NCBI GenBank assembly: GCA_036121365.1
Contig: JAZAFR010000003.1
Location: forward strand, 1-47,210
Origin: UBA7916 sp036121365
GTDB lineage: Bacteria; Pseudomonadota; Gammaproteobacteria; Comchoanobacterales; Comchoanobacteraceae
DNA: 47,210 nt
Reading direction: 5' to 3'
Shown: piece by piece, positions 35,850-44,029 of the stretch
Layout of the letters: each line of letters begins with the position of its first letter
Numbering within the stretch: position 1 is the first letter of the stretch
Notes under the pieces: model-generated
Seen by the model: only the letters and a program-made list of their open reading frames with translations
What the model was told of the DNA's origin: nothing
Databases searched by the model: none
Program-made: the position numbers and the translations under genes

Positions 35850-37123
35850 AAAATACCTCCTCCAGTTTTATCCAAAACAGATCCATCAATCAAATTACCT
35901 AAAAATGATCCCATAATCCGTGAGTAAATACCATCTGTTGAACCTAAAAGACCATACTCATTTGAGTCTTCAAAACCTTTATAACGATTCATAATGGCAC
36001 TGGCAACAGACATATCAACTGCAACAAAACGCTTAGCATCCAACATATCAGTATTACTCCCTCCTGAATACAGGCCTGTTGAAGAAAGTCCAGATGACCC
36101 AAGCTTTTGCAGACTCTTATAAGAAAAGTCAGACCCCTGCATAGAAACAAGCCCCAAAGCACCCAATTGTGTTTTAACCTTATCGGAAGACACGCCTTTA
36201 ACTTTTGCGAACTCTTCTACATAACGATCTATATCAAACAAAAGCTCTCCATCAACAACCCCCAAACCATCTGAGTCAATCTGCCACTGATCTTTATGAC
36301 AATCAATTTGCTCCAACATCCACTCCCAATACTCTTCTCCCAACAGTAGATCTTTCTCAACTTCATGCTCATTCTTCGTCTCAAAATACAAATCCACACT
36401 CCGCATAAGCGCTTCCACATCTAGACTCATTTGATGAACACTGAACATCTCATCTAAAATATTCAATGCTTTAAACCAATGAATCAATACATTTTTATCT
36501 TCTGCAATCCAATTAAACGCACAATCGGGCATCAATTGCTTAGCAAGAACAACGCTCAGATCAGAAACCACATCAGAAGAGACAGCAGGCATGTGACGCA
36601 TCTTAAAGTACTTTCCATATGCCAACATCGATTTATGATAATACGGCCAATGACAAATAAACCCACCTTTTTGATCACACAAACTAATCTGCTTATCTAC
36701 AAATAACTTAGCAACTCGAAATAACAAAGAAGAAGAAAACACAGCAAACACCCATCGAGAGCCTCGATCAGTCTCATAAAATCTATCACCTTCTCTAATT
36801 TTCATCTTCTCCACAAACGACCGCGTCATCGCAAAACTGCGTTTCAAACTGTTGCCCAACATACTGTGTGACGGGATATCTTCATGCTCAGGAATTAACT
36901 GTACAAACTCACTGTACGATTCAAGCAACTTTTTATAAGTCCCTCCAAAAAGATCATCTGGAGCAACAGTCAGTTGTTTAAACATCGAACACACATCTTT
37001 AAAAACAGGCATATTCAAACGAGACCGACCGGAATGGACCGGGTATATTTTAGCACCTAAGGGTATCTGTAAACGCTTTTTTCCTGAGTAAATACTCCTA
37101 CCCATAAAAATATTTTGCGACAT
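35846..37123 (-). CDS. TraI_2/HD-like helper domain protein, degenerate
   Basis: The 425-residue soluble protein resembles the TraI_2 (DUF1528) family known from integrative elements and Legionella-type genomes. The central block (SSLLFRVAKLF...WPYYHKSMLAYGKYFKMRH) fits the family's helix normally reading aLLHDiGK followed by WxP and Y-x-x-R. The C-terminal block (DGLGVVDGELLFDID...KVKTQLGALGLV) fits its winged-helix end. The metal-binding histidines of the HD site appear lost: the LHD position reads LFR, and the HHH-x(3-5)-GGLL region is a short SHSMLGNSL. It is thus probably non-catalytic. A glycine/serine-rich tail ends the protein. AGGAG precedes the ATG. It sits eight bases after truA and overlaps accD. 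The family call is tentative. Confidence 0.55.
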   Translation of the reverse strand: MSQNIFMGRSIYSGKKRLQIPLGAKIYPVHSGRSRLNMPVFKDVCSMFKQLTVAPDDLFGGTYKKLLESYSEFVQLIPEHEDIPSHSMLGNSLKRSFAMTRSFVEKMKIREGDRFYETDRGSRWVFAVFSSSLLFRVAKLFVDKQISLCDQKGGFICHWPYYHKSMLAYGKYFKMRHMPAVSSDVVSDLSVVLAKQLMPDCAFNWIAEDKNVLIHWFKALNILDEMFSVHQMSLDVEALMRSVDLYFETKNEHEVEKDLLLGEEYWEWMLEQIDCHKDQWQIDSDGLGVVDGELLFDIDRYVEEFAKVKGVSSDKVKTQLGALGLVSMQGSDFSYKSLQKLGSSGLSSTGLYSGGSNTDMLDAKRFVAVDMSVASAIMNRYKGFEDSNEYGLLGSTDGIYSRIMGSFLGNLIDGSVLDKTGGGIL

Positions 37124-37131
37124 ATCATCTC

Positions 37132-37926
37132 CTAAAAAACAAACTTAAATGGATCCATTGCAAGGGGAAACCTATTTGCCCATGGCAAACCATAACTGAC
37201 CTGACAAAGGTACAATCCTTGTGGAGGAGCAGTAACACCTGCCTGTGTTCGATCTTGAGCTCTCAGAACATCCAAAGCCCAAGAAACTGGCTTATCACCT
37301 CGACCGATCTCAATCAAAACACCCATCATATTACGAATCATATGATGCAAAAAAGCATTGGCCTCAATATAAAATACACAAAAACGGCCTTGAGCAACAA
37401 TATTAAAGTTCATTAATTTACGAACTGCATGTTTAGCCTGACAATCACTGTCACGAAAACTTGAAAAGTCAAACTCACCTAGCCATTGATTTGCAGCCTG
37501 TTGCATTGCATTAACATCAAGGTCTTTCCGTACCCACCAAACACGACCAGCAAGCAAAGGGTGACTCACCTCATTTTGATAAATCACATAACAATAAGAT
37601 CGACTGCGCGCACTGAAGCGGGCATGAAAATCATCTTCCACTGGCAAAACCCATTGCAACTTTATATCTTCCGGCAAGAGAGCGTTGCCCCCATAAAGCC
37701 AATTTTGAGCTGTCCGCTTTTGCTCAGACTCAAAATGCACCACTTGACCGGTTGCATGAACACCTTGATCTGTTCTACCTGCACAACACAAGACACAAGG
37801 AGCATCAGCAACTGATTCAAGCGCTTCTTGTAGTTTTTCCTCTATTGTTTCGCGTAGATGAGTCTGTTTTTGCCAACCGTGATATCGACCACCATGATAA
37901 CTCAAACCACACGCCCACCTCTGCAT
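37132..37926 (-). CDS. truA: tRNA pseudouridine synthase A
   Basis: TruA makes pseudouridine at positions 38-40 of the tRNA anticodon arm. The catalytic aspartate is D53 in AGRTDQGVHATGQVVHF. Other family blocks are YHGWQKQ near the N-terminus, FDFSSFRDSDCQ and FLHHMIRNMMGVLIEIGRG. The 264 residues are normal. GAGGTGG lies just upstream of the ATG. It is first in a tight minus-strand operon with the 35846 gene, accD and the NAGPA-like gene. It diverges from the FimV-like gene, matching the classic fimV-truA adjacency. Confidence 0.96.
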   Translation of the reverse strand: MQRWACGLSYHGGRYHGWQKQTHLRETIEEKLQEALESVADAPCVLCCAGRTDQGVHATGQVVHFESEQKRTAQNWLYGGNALLPEDIKLQWVLPVEDDFHARFSARSRSYCYVIYQNEVSHPLLAGRVWWVRKDLDVNAMQQAANQWLGEFDFSSFRDSDCQAKHAVRKLMNFNIVAQGRFCVFYIEANAFLHHMIRNMMGVLIEIGRGDKPVSWALDVLRAQDRTQAGVTAPPQGLYLCQVSYGLPWANRFPLAMDPFKFVF

Positions 37927-38023
37927 ACAACCACCTCAAACTTTTAAACTTAAACATTCCCCATATAATAGCAAAAAACAACCCCATCCTCTAGAAGGCA
38001 AGAAGAGATAACTGACTTTTTAC

Positions 38024-38052
38024 TTGCAAGCCCAATGAGATTATCGCATAAT
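38024..38052 (+). promoter_or_regulatory. Predicted sigma70 promoter of the FimV-like gene
   Basis: TTGCAA (38024-38029) and CATAAT (38047-38052) have an exact 17-base spacer. They lie 29 bases before the ATG at 38082, which has AGGA seven bases upstream. Both boxes match consensus at five of six positions or close to it. Confidence 0.6.
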
Positions 38053-38081
38053 CAATCTAGAGAAATGCTTAGGATCAAACC

Positions 38082-39140
38082 ATGAAAAACCAAATCACAT
38101 GTTTACTTTGGACAACAGCAATCCTGATCAATTCAACATTATATGCTCAATCCAGCGACCTCCAAGAGCAAGCAATCGAAACAAATAGCGTCCACGGGAT
38201 AACACAAGAGAACACATTAAAAGAACACCCAATTAACTATCAAGAGGAAACAAACACGCTCCAACAAGAGCAAGAGCCATACACAGAACAAGAAATTACC
38301 ACACCCGCAGAAATAGAGCCCAACCCCACACAACCATCAACAGAAACATTTAAGTCAGGTATAGAGCAAGAGACTGCGACAACAATCAACCTAAGCTCTG
38401 AGAACCCAGAAATAACTCCTAACAAAGAAGCCTCGTCTTCGACTTTCGCTGACCAGCAGCCCACTGAACAACCTTTCCAAACATCAAAGGAAAAACCTGA
38501 ATATGAAACCCAACAAAACAACATTCATGATGGGTACGCCATTAAAGAGCTTACAAACACAACAGAGAACACTACAGCCAGCATACAAACATACAAAAGA
38601 GCAGCACCTCATCAAGACATCTCAAGCACACAGACAATACAAACAAAACCTAAACAGAACATGATCATTGATGCATCTCCATGGGAAAAATTTCTAATCC
38701 AAACCATAACCGTTATTAGACATGTACAAATGGAAATACAAAGTTATTCCAACCTAATATTTTCCAAACAAGGCATTCCTCTGTTGATCATCATGTTTGG
38801 ACTCTTACTATTAAGCACAGTACTCTGGTTTGCCTACAGCAGTTTCAAGCAAGAACAAACTTCAAAAATCAATAACCTAGTTAAGAACAAACAAGGCATT
38901 AAAAACCAAAACAAGCCACAACCTTTATCAGTAGCCTATGCTGAAGAAGAATCAGGAGACTACGACATATTTGCAACCAGCGAAGGCGTTCCAATCAAAT
39001 TAGATCTTGCTCAAGCATATATCAACATGCAAGACGTGGAAGGTGCAAAAACAATACTACAAGACATCATCAAACAACACCGAGGAAAAACAGTCACACA
39101 AGCCCAAGAAATGCTAAGAAAAATCAATCTCGCAACATAA
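38082..39140 (+). CDS. Shortened FimV-like protein
   Basis: The 352-residue protein has a signal peptide (about 1-22, cleaved near LYAQSS). A long low-complexity Glu/Thr/Gln/Pro-rich periplasmic region follows, then one membrane helix (about 230-252) and a C-terminal cytoplasmic domain ending LDLAQAYINMQDVEGAKTIL...AQEMLRKI, the typical FimV C-terminal TPR-like motif. FimV of Pseudomonas is about 900 residues and has a LysM peptidoglycan-binding domain, which I do not see here. The gene lies divergent to truA, where fimV is normally found, so this is probably a reduced orthologue. FimV organises polar machinery such as type IV pili or type II secretion; what remains here is uncertain. Confidence 0.75.
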   Translation: MKNQITCLLWTTAILINSTLYAQSSDLQEQAIETNSVHGITQENTLKEHPINYQEETNTLQQEQEPYTEQEITTPAEIEPNPTQPSTETFKSGIEQETATTINLSSENPEITPNKEASSSTFADQQPTEQPFQTSKEKPEYETQQNNIHDGYAIKELTNTTENTTASIQTYKRAAPHQDISSTQTIQTKPKQNMIIDASPWEKFLIQTITVIRHVQMEIQSYSNLIFSKQGIPLLIIMFGLLLLSTVLWFAYSSFKQEQTSKINNLVKNKQGIKNQNKPQPLSVAYAEEESGDYDIFATSEGVPIKLDLAQAYINMQDVEGAKTILQDIIKQHRGKTVTQAQEMLRKINLAT

Positions 39141-39199
39141 AACATCTGTTTATTTTCAAAATACAACAACACCAGTCTGTAATTAATACAAAGTTAATA

Positions 39200-39228
39200 T
39201 TGTATTGTGTTGTGACACAAGCTACAAT
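39200..39228 (+). promoter_or_regulatory. Promoter with palindrome in the spacer
   Basis: TTGTAT (39200-39205), a 17-base spacer and TACAAT (39223-39228) precede the ATG at 39256. The spacer contains the perfect inverted repeat TTGTG-A-CACAA (39210-39220), a plausible operator for a dimeric repressor controlling the two outer-membrane-like genes downstream. Confidence 0.5.
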
Positions 39229-39255
39229 GAATAAATAGCATGTTATGAGTCGGCA

Positions 39256-40113
39256 ATGACATTCAAAAAGTCAATCTCTATTCTGTATTTCTTGGCAGCA
39301 ACATGTCAAATTAGCCACGCATTAATACCAATTGAGCCACCGGTAAAGTCATCAGACACAGTCAAAAGAGCAACACACACTACCTTTCATTTCAAAAACA
39401 AAACATCATTGGAAAGCGATTTACGCTGGCGCAACCTAAGTCTTCAGAATGAACAGCCTGGCATGGCGAATTATAGTCATGCAACAATGGACTACTTTAA
39501 TTTAAAGTCCCGTGTTGACTTAAACCTATTCACCAATAGCAGCGACACATCTAAAGAAGACAGATCGGTCACCCTAAATCATCTCATGGCTGAAACAAAA
39601 ATCGGAGCTCAGCATCCATTTGGAACATTAAGATGTAGACCTATTTTTTGGGGGATTGCAAGGGCAATCTATATGTGGCCAGGAGGACAGAATTATCAAT
39701 GGAATATAACGAAAACAAAAATAAGTGAATCCTCAAAGATAAAACCGATCAAATCAACAGAACTGACCATTCAGTGGAATAACTTCAAACTACTATATAC
39801 AATAGCAGATCAAAGCACTAAAACGACAGTACACGGCATAGAGCAAGGAAAAAACTGGGGCAACTATTTTGAAATCACAACCCCCAAAACAACATTACAG
39901 AAGCTATACACATACAGCTTCAAACTGACCAACTGGGAAAATGTAAGCAAAGGAGTAGAAGCCAATTTTAGCTATCGGTTCAGCGAAAAAATTCATGGTA
40001 TACTTAACCTTTACACGATTAAAGGTTATCAAGATAATGAAGACGATACAGGCATCAATGCCGGTATACAATTCATATACAAAACACAAACAAAATCAAG
40101 GCAGGCAACGTGA
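39256..40113 (+). CDS. Outer-membrane-like beta-barrel protein, paralogue 1
   Basis: The 285-residue product starts with a signal peptide (about 1-22, MTFKKSISILYFLAATCQIS). The mature part alternates polar and hydrophobic residues as in an outer-membrane barrel. The N-terminal block LRWRNLSLQNEQPG resembles the start of TorF/gcw_chp-type putative porins (R-G/W-x-S-x-x-x-x-x-P). IYMWPGGQNYQWN and KIKPIKSTE are shared with the next gene, which is a clear paralogue. Its stop overlaps the next start. The likely role is an outer-membrane channel or surface protein; the TorF link is tentative. Promoter and operator-like palindrome lie upstream. Confidence 0.65.
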   Translation: MTFKKSISILYFLAATCQISHALIPIEPPVKSSDTVKRATHTTFHFKNKTSLESDLRWRNLSLQNEQPGMANYSHATMDYFNLKSRVDLNLFTNSSDTSKEDRSVTLNHLMAETKIGAQHPFGTLRCRPIFWGIARAIYMWPGGQNYQWNITKTKISESSKIKPIKSTELTIQWNNFKLLYTIADQSTKTTVHGIEQGKNWGNYFEITTPKTTLQKLYTYSFKLTNWENVSKGVEANFSYRFSEKIHGILNLYTIKGYQDNEDDTGINAGIQFIYKTQTKSRQAT

Positions 40114-40994
40114 ACAGGCAGGAAAAACAGCTTTTCAAATGTCTATTTCAGACATCTAAGAGATACATGCTTTTAATGGCAAGTCTTGGTGTCATAACAA
40201 CACATCAAGTCTACGGGCAAACAATTGAGCCACCTGTTGTCGTTTCAAAAAAACAACAAACCTCTGTGAAACAAAAAGTGCACATCTTCAACACAACATC
40301 CATATACAATGATCTAAGATGGAGAGACATATCCCTAACTGACGAGCAACCAGGCATATCGAGCAAGACAGAGCTACGAGTTGAACACGGCTTTGCAGAA
40401 ACCTTCGCAAGTGTCAATGCAATGAGTTACAACCCCAAAAAACAAACAATAGTAACAACCTATACAGATATTGCAGACATTATGACTGAATCTAAAGTCG
40501 GTATAATCGTAAATCCCATATCAAGCATGTCGGTTGCAATATCAGGGGGCATAGTGATGTGGCCAGGGGGAAACATATGGGTAAACAACATCACAAATTC
40601 ATTGACTGAAGTGGGCAAGATTAAGCCGGTCAAAATATTTGAAGCAGAAGTTGATTTATTGGGTTTTGAGGTAACATATAACAAAGGAGAAACAACCTCA
40701 ATAGAATACCACCAAGCAGCCAGCTACGAAATGTGGAACGAATACGTACATGTTCAACATAAACCACGAAAAATAGGTGATTATTACAGTTTCAATTTAG
40801 AATATGGCTACTGGAAACACACTGGAAGACATTTTGACTTCAATCTCATTTATGAATTTAACAAGACCATATCTGGCATCATCAAAGCTTATAACTTCAA
40901 AAGCTTCAGATCTAACTTTAAAGGCTTCAAAAACTATGAGCCTTTCGATGACGACTATGGCATCATAGGCATCGTACAATTAAAGTTTCAATAA
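40110..40994 (+). CDS. Outer-membrane-like beta-barrel protein, paralogue 2
   Basis: This 294-residue paralogue of the preceding gene begins at a GTG overlapping its TGA (GTGA). The N-terminus has a long charged leader before a hydrophobic segment ending at HQVYGQ, so the signal peptide may start at a later Met (about residue 20). Shared blocks include LRWRDISLTDEQPG, TESKVGI, VMWPGG and KIKPVK. The end, GIVQLKFQ, has the C-terminal strand pattern used by the barrel assembly machinery. It is likely an outer-membrane protein co-expressed with paralogue 1. Confidence 0.65.
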   Translation: MNRQEKQLFKCLFQTSKRYMLLMASLGVITTHQVYGQTIEPPVVVSKKQQTSVKQKVHIFNTTSIYNDLRWRDISLTDEQPGISSKTELRVEHGFAETFASVNAMSYNPKKQTIVTTYTDIADIMTESKVGIIVNPISSMSVAISGGIVMWPGGNIWVNNITNSLTEVGKIKPVKIFEAEVDLLGFEVTYNKGETTSIEYHQAASYEMWNEYVHVQHKPRKIGDYYSFNLEYGYWKHTGRHFDFNLIYEFNKTISGIIKAYNFKSFRSNFKGFKNYEPFDDDYGIIGIVQLKFQ

Positions 40995-41156
40995 TCTCTC
41001 ATTGATAACAAACAAATCTTCAGCTCAAAACTGGAAGCCTAGCCCCGCCAACGTTTCAAAACCAATATATAAACGCACAAGAAATCACTTATGACTCAAA
41101 ATAACAACAACCTTATGCAGCTAAAATAAAAAAGCACCACTAAACAATCGTCACAA

Positions 41157-42314
41157 TCAGTCAAGACGATTATCAGCAATTTCAATCAATTTACTTTTTA
41201 TTTCCTTTTGCAGTACATCAAAATTTTTATCAGGATCCACATGCAAAGCGTTATTCCAAATCGAACAATACGCTTCCTTATCATCCAAAAGATTCATAAC
41301 ATAATCAACAATTTGATCGTTAGAATCAAAATCAGGAGCATATATCAACGCATCCTTGTTAACACTTCCTAAAACACTCCTATCTGCAGAGTAAATTGGT
41401 ATCGCACCTGCAAGCCATGCTTGATATGGCTTTTCTGTGATATATCCAGGATAAATTCGATTCTCATAAGCAATGACAAATTTACAATTCATCATCCAGT
41501 CCAGTTCATCTCCTCTGGGAACAGTATACCCAATATTGTTCTCTATTTTACCTCCAGAAGCCACAAAAGTCCGTTTCGAAAAGGCATGAAAAAGATCTAC
41601 CCTTGTTTTTGCGGCATCCATAAACGCTTTACTACCCGCATTCGAATTCAAAAAACACACATCATATTTTCGATTTGCAGGCTGACACCCTGCAGAGCGC
41701 CATACATCTTTACTTGCATCATAATGCGTTGAGATCTTATCTTGAAAATACTCATAAGCAACACCTGGCACAGTCATGTAACGAGGATTATCAAATTGAT
41801 GGTCAAACCCCAACATAAAATCAAAACACTGGTCAAATCCGTCTGGAAAACTAGTCCATGTTTCTTGAGAAAATAAAACTTTCATCTGCGCTGAATCCCT
41901 ACAAATCATATGAGGAGAAACAATATTTTTATCCAAGCCTCTCAACCAACGAAAAAAATCTTTAAAAAAATGAGAAAAATGAGAAAAAGGACGAGAAAAA
42001 CCCATAACAAAGAAAATATCAGCATCTTCATTCAAATCAGTCGTATAGCTGACATCATATTTTTCCTCTAGATATTCCTGAAAACCAGATAGAAGCCCTT
42101 TGTGATTCAAAATGCTTTTATCTTGCTCAGGCACTTTGACAACAATTTTCCTTTTTTCAAAACCTGCCTCTGCTTTTGAAGAAAAAGAATCTGTTGGTAG
42201 CTCTCCTTTGTCAAAACCAGAGGATTTCTGAACACCTGGAACAGAAAATTCAGAAAAACAATTCACGCTCATCAATCCGACAACACAGGAAAGCAGCATA
42301 TTTTTCACACTCAT
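41157..42314 (-). CDS. GT10 fucosyltransferase-like protein with signal peptide
   Basis: The C-terminal half carries the glycosyltransferase family 10 (alpha-1,3-fucosyltransferase) core: CKFVIAYENRIYPGYITEKPYQAWLAGAIPIYSA (key residues Y-E-N, Y-x-T-E-K, I-P-I-Y) for GDP-sugar binding. The upstream part (about 95-230) fits the acceptor domain of the family. Unusually it begins with a cleavable-looking signal peptide (MSVKNMLLSCVVGLMSVNCFS). Bacterial GT10 enzymes are normally cytoplasmic, so export to periplasm or host is suggested. The ATG has GGAG six bases upstream. It diverges from the ATP/ADP translocase gene. The 385-residue length is normal for the family. Donor and acceptor cannot be read from sequence. 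Confidence 0.85.
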   Translation of the reverse strand: MSVKNMLLSCVVGLMSVNCFSEFSVPGVQKSSGFDKGELPTDSFSSKAEAGFEKRKIVVKVPEQDKSILNHKGLLSGFQEYLEEKYDVSYTTDLNEDADIFFVMGFSRPFSHFSHFFKDFFRWLRGLDKNIVSPHMICRDSAQMKVLFSQETWTSFPDGFDQCFDFMLGFDHQFDNPRYMTVPGVAYEYFQDKISTHYDASKDVWRSAGCQPANRKYDVCFLNSNAGSKAFMDAAKTRVDLFHAFSKRTFVASGGKIENNIGYTVPRGDELDWMMNCKFVIAYENRIYPGYITEKPYQAWLAGAIPIYSADRSVLGSVNKDALIYAPDFDSNDQIVDYVMNLLDDKEAYCSIWNNALHVDPDKNFDVLQKEIKSKLIEIADNRLD

Positions 42315-42501
42315 TCAACACTCCATAGCACTACTCTGTTTAACAAATGACAGTATACCCATATACAAAAAAAAAATCACGATTCTAGACAGAAAATATA
42401 CAGAAAATAAATCAATCAATCTTAAAAGAATCCAAAACACTCTGGCATTTGAAAAGACAACGAGATACCATAGTATACAGAAACAAACTTTGTGTAAAAA
42501 T

Positions 42502-43932
42502 ATGTTCAACTTCAACAGAGTCATATCTCAGAAAAAAGCAAAAAACTTATACATGGGGACACTCATATTACTTACGACCATAGGGTTCAACATCATGAGA
42601 GGTATGCGAGAAACCGTCATATTCCAATTTGGTAAAAATGGTGCTTTGTACACCCCGTTCATTAGAATCATGTGTATTTTGCCGATTTCGGCATTGCTAT
42701 TTGTCTATTATTTAAGCATAAAAAAAAGAACCAACACACTGATCGCATACTATGCACTGACCGTCCCACTGCTGTTATATTTCATTACCTATGGTTTATT
42801 TTCTGCTCCTGGGGTCATCAACACAGAAACCATGCCGGTATGGATCACATCATGGATAGAAATATATCCACCTCTAGAATTCATTGCCGGTATTACCATA
42901 CATTGGGATAAAACTTTATACTATGTTTTTTGTGAGGCTTGGGGCTCATTTACGTTGGTAATTTTATTTTGGCAAATTGCCAACGAAACCTATACCCCAA
43001 AGCAAGCATCAAAATACTATCCAATCTTTTCAATGTTAGGGGGTGCAGGAATCATCATTTCATCATTACTCATAAAGAAAATGGGAAAATACGAAAACAT
43101 CACACTCATAACCACAGAAATCATCACTTTGATTGGCATCTGCAACCTTTGGCTGGTCACCAAAATATGGCAGCAAAAAAAAGAGAATAGCGACATCAAA
43201 CACAAACAAAAAATATCAATAAGCATGAAAGAAGGCATAAAAATGGCATTATCCACACCACACATTCTTTATTTAACCACTTGTATTATTAGTTTTAGCA
43301 TATTATGCAATGTTTACGAAAATGCAGTACGAAACATCATATTAAATCATTATGGGACTGAACAAGAAGTATTCAAATTTTGGGGGAATTTTTTCTTTGG
43401 GAAAGGGCTATTGGTCATCTCAGCAAATATCATCAGTAAAGCTTTACTGAAACGTGTTGGTTGGTTTTATGTTGCCATCACTACGCCCATCATAAGCATC
43501 ATTTCTATTCATCTGATTTTGTCAATTCCAAGCTTCCAAATAGACCCGCATGCAATGGCCAATACGCAAAATGTACTATGGGGACTGGCCATTTTATTAC
43601 AATTAAACTTCGCGGTGAAATATGCATTTTTTGACCCGACAAAAGAAATGGCCTATATTCCTCTGAATGATGAGCAACGAACGTATGGAAAAACAGTAGC
43701 GGATGGGGTTGGTTCACGAATTGGAAACATTTCAAGTGGGATGGTACAGTCCATTGCTATCATAGCTGCAGCAGGCAACGATTTTACACAAATAGCACCT
43801 ATTCTACTTGGAATTTGTAGCATTATATCTCTCGGTTGGATATGGGCGATAACAGGCTTAAGCAAAACATACAATCAAATGACATCAGAAAAGAATACGC
43901 CTCCACTATCGCTGGTAAAAGAGAAAGTTTAA
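42502..43932 (+). CDS. ATP/ADP (nucleotide) translocase, Ntt/Tlc family
   Basis: This 476-residue membrane protein with about 11-12 helices belongs to the TlcC/Ntt family used by Rickettsia, Chlamydia and plastids to exchange ADP for host ATP or to import nucleotides. The signature KYAFFDPTKEMAYIPLNDEQRTYGKTVADGVGSRIG (about 371-406, key D-P-x-K-E-M and G-K) and the N-terminal RGMRETVIFQFGKNGA are clear. I chose the ATG at 42502. The frame also extends to a TTG at 42490. No good Shine-Dalgarno precedes either. It diverges from the GT10-like gene and is followed by a second secreted glycosyltransferase. Substrate (ATP/ADP exchange or general NTP import) is undetermined. It strongly supports an intracellular lifestyle. 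Confidence 0.93.
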   Translation: MFNFNRVISQKKAKNLYMGTLILLTTIGFNIMRGMRETVIFQFGKNGALYTPFIRIMCILPISALLFVYYLSIKKRTNTLIAYYALTVPLLLYFITYGLFSAPGVINTETMPVWITSWIEIYPPLEFIAGITIHWDKTLYYVFCEAWGSFTLVILFWQIANETYTPKQASKYYPIFSMLGGAGIIISSLLIKKMGKYENITLITTEIITLIGICNLWLVTKIWQQKKENSDIKHKQKISISMKEGIKMALSTPHILYLTTCIISFSILCNVYENAVRNIILNHYGTEQEVFKFWGNFFFGKGLLVISANIISKALLKRVGWFYVAITTPIISIISIHLILSIPSFQIDPHAMANTQNVLWGLAILLQLNFAVKYAFFDPTKEMAYIPLNDEQRTYGKTVADGVGSRIGNISSGMVQSIAIIAAAGNDFTQIAPILLGICSIISLGWIWAITGLSKTYNQMTSEKNTPPLSLVKEKV

Positions 43933-43977
43933 AGAAAAAACAGATTCTTCAATCCTTATTAAAAAACAAGAGTTAAC

Positions 43978-44005
43978 TTGTATATCAACAGAAAAATGGC
44001 ATAAT
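43978..44005 (+). promoter_or_regulatory. Predicted promoter of the secreted glycosyltransferase-like gene
   Basis: TTGTAT (43978-43983) and CATAAT (44000-44005) have a 16-base spacer, 24 bases upstream of the ATG at 44030. AGGGA precedes the ATG. The gene therefore seems transcribed separately from the translocase. Confidence 0.5.
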
Positions 44006-44029
44006 AAGTTATCCATAGGGAAAAACAAA

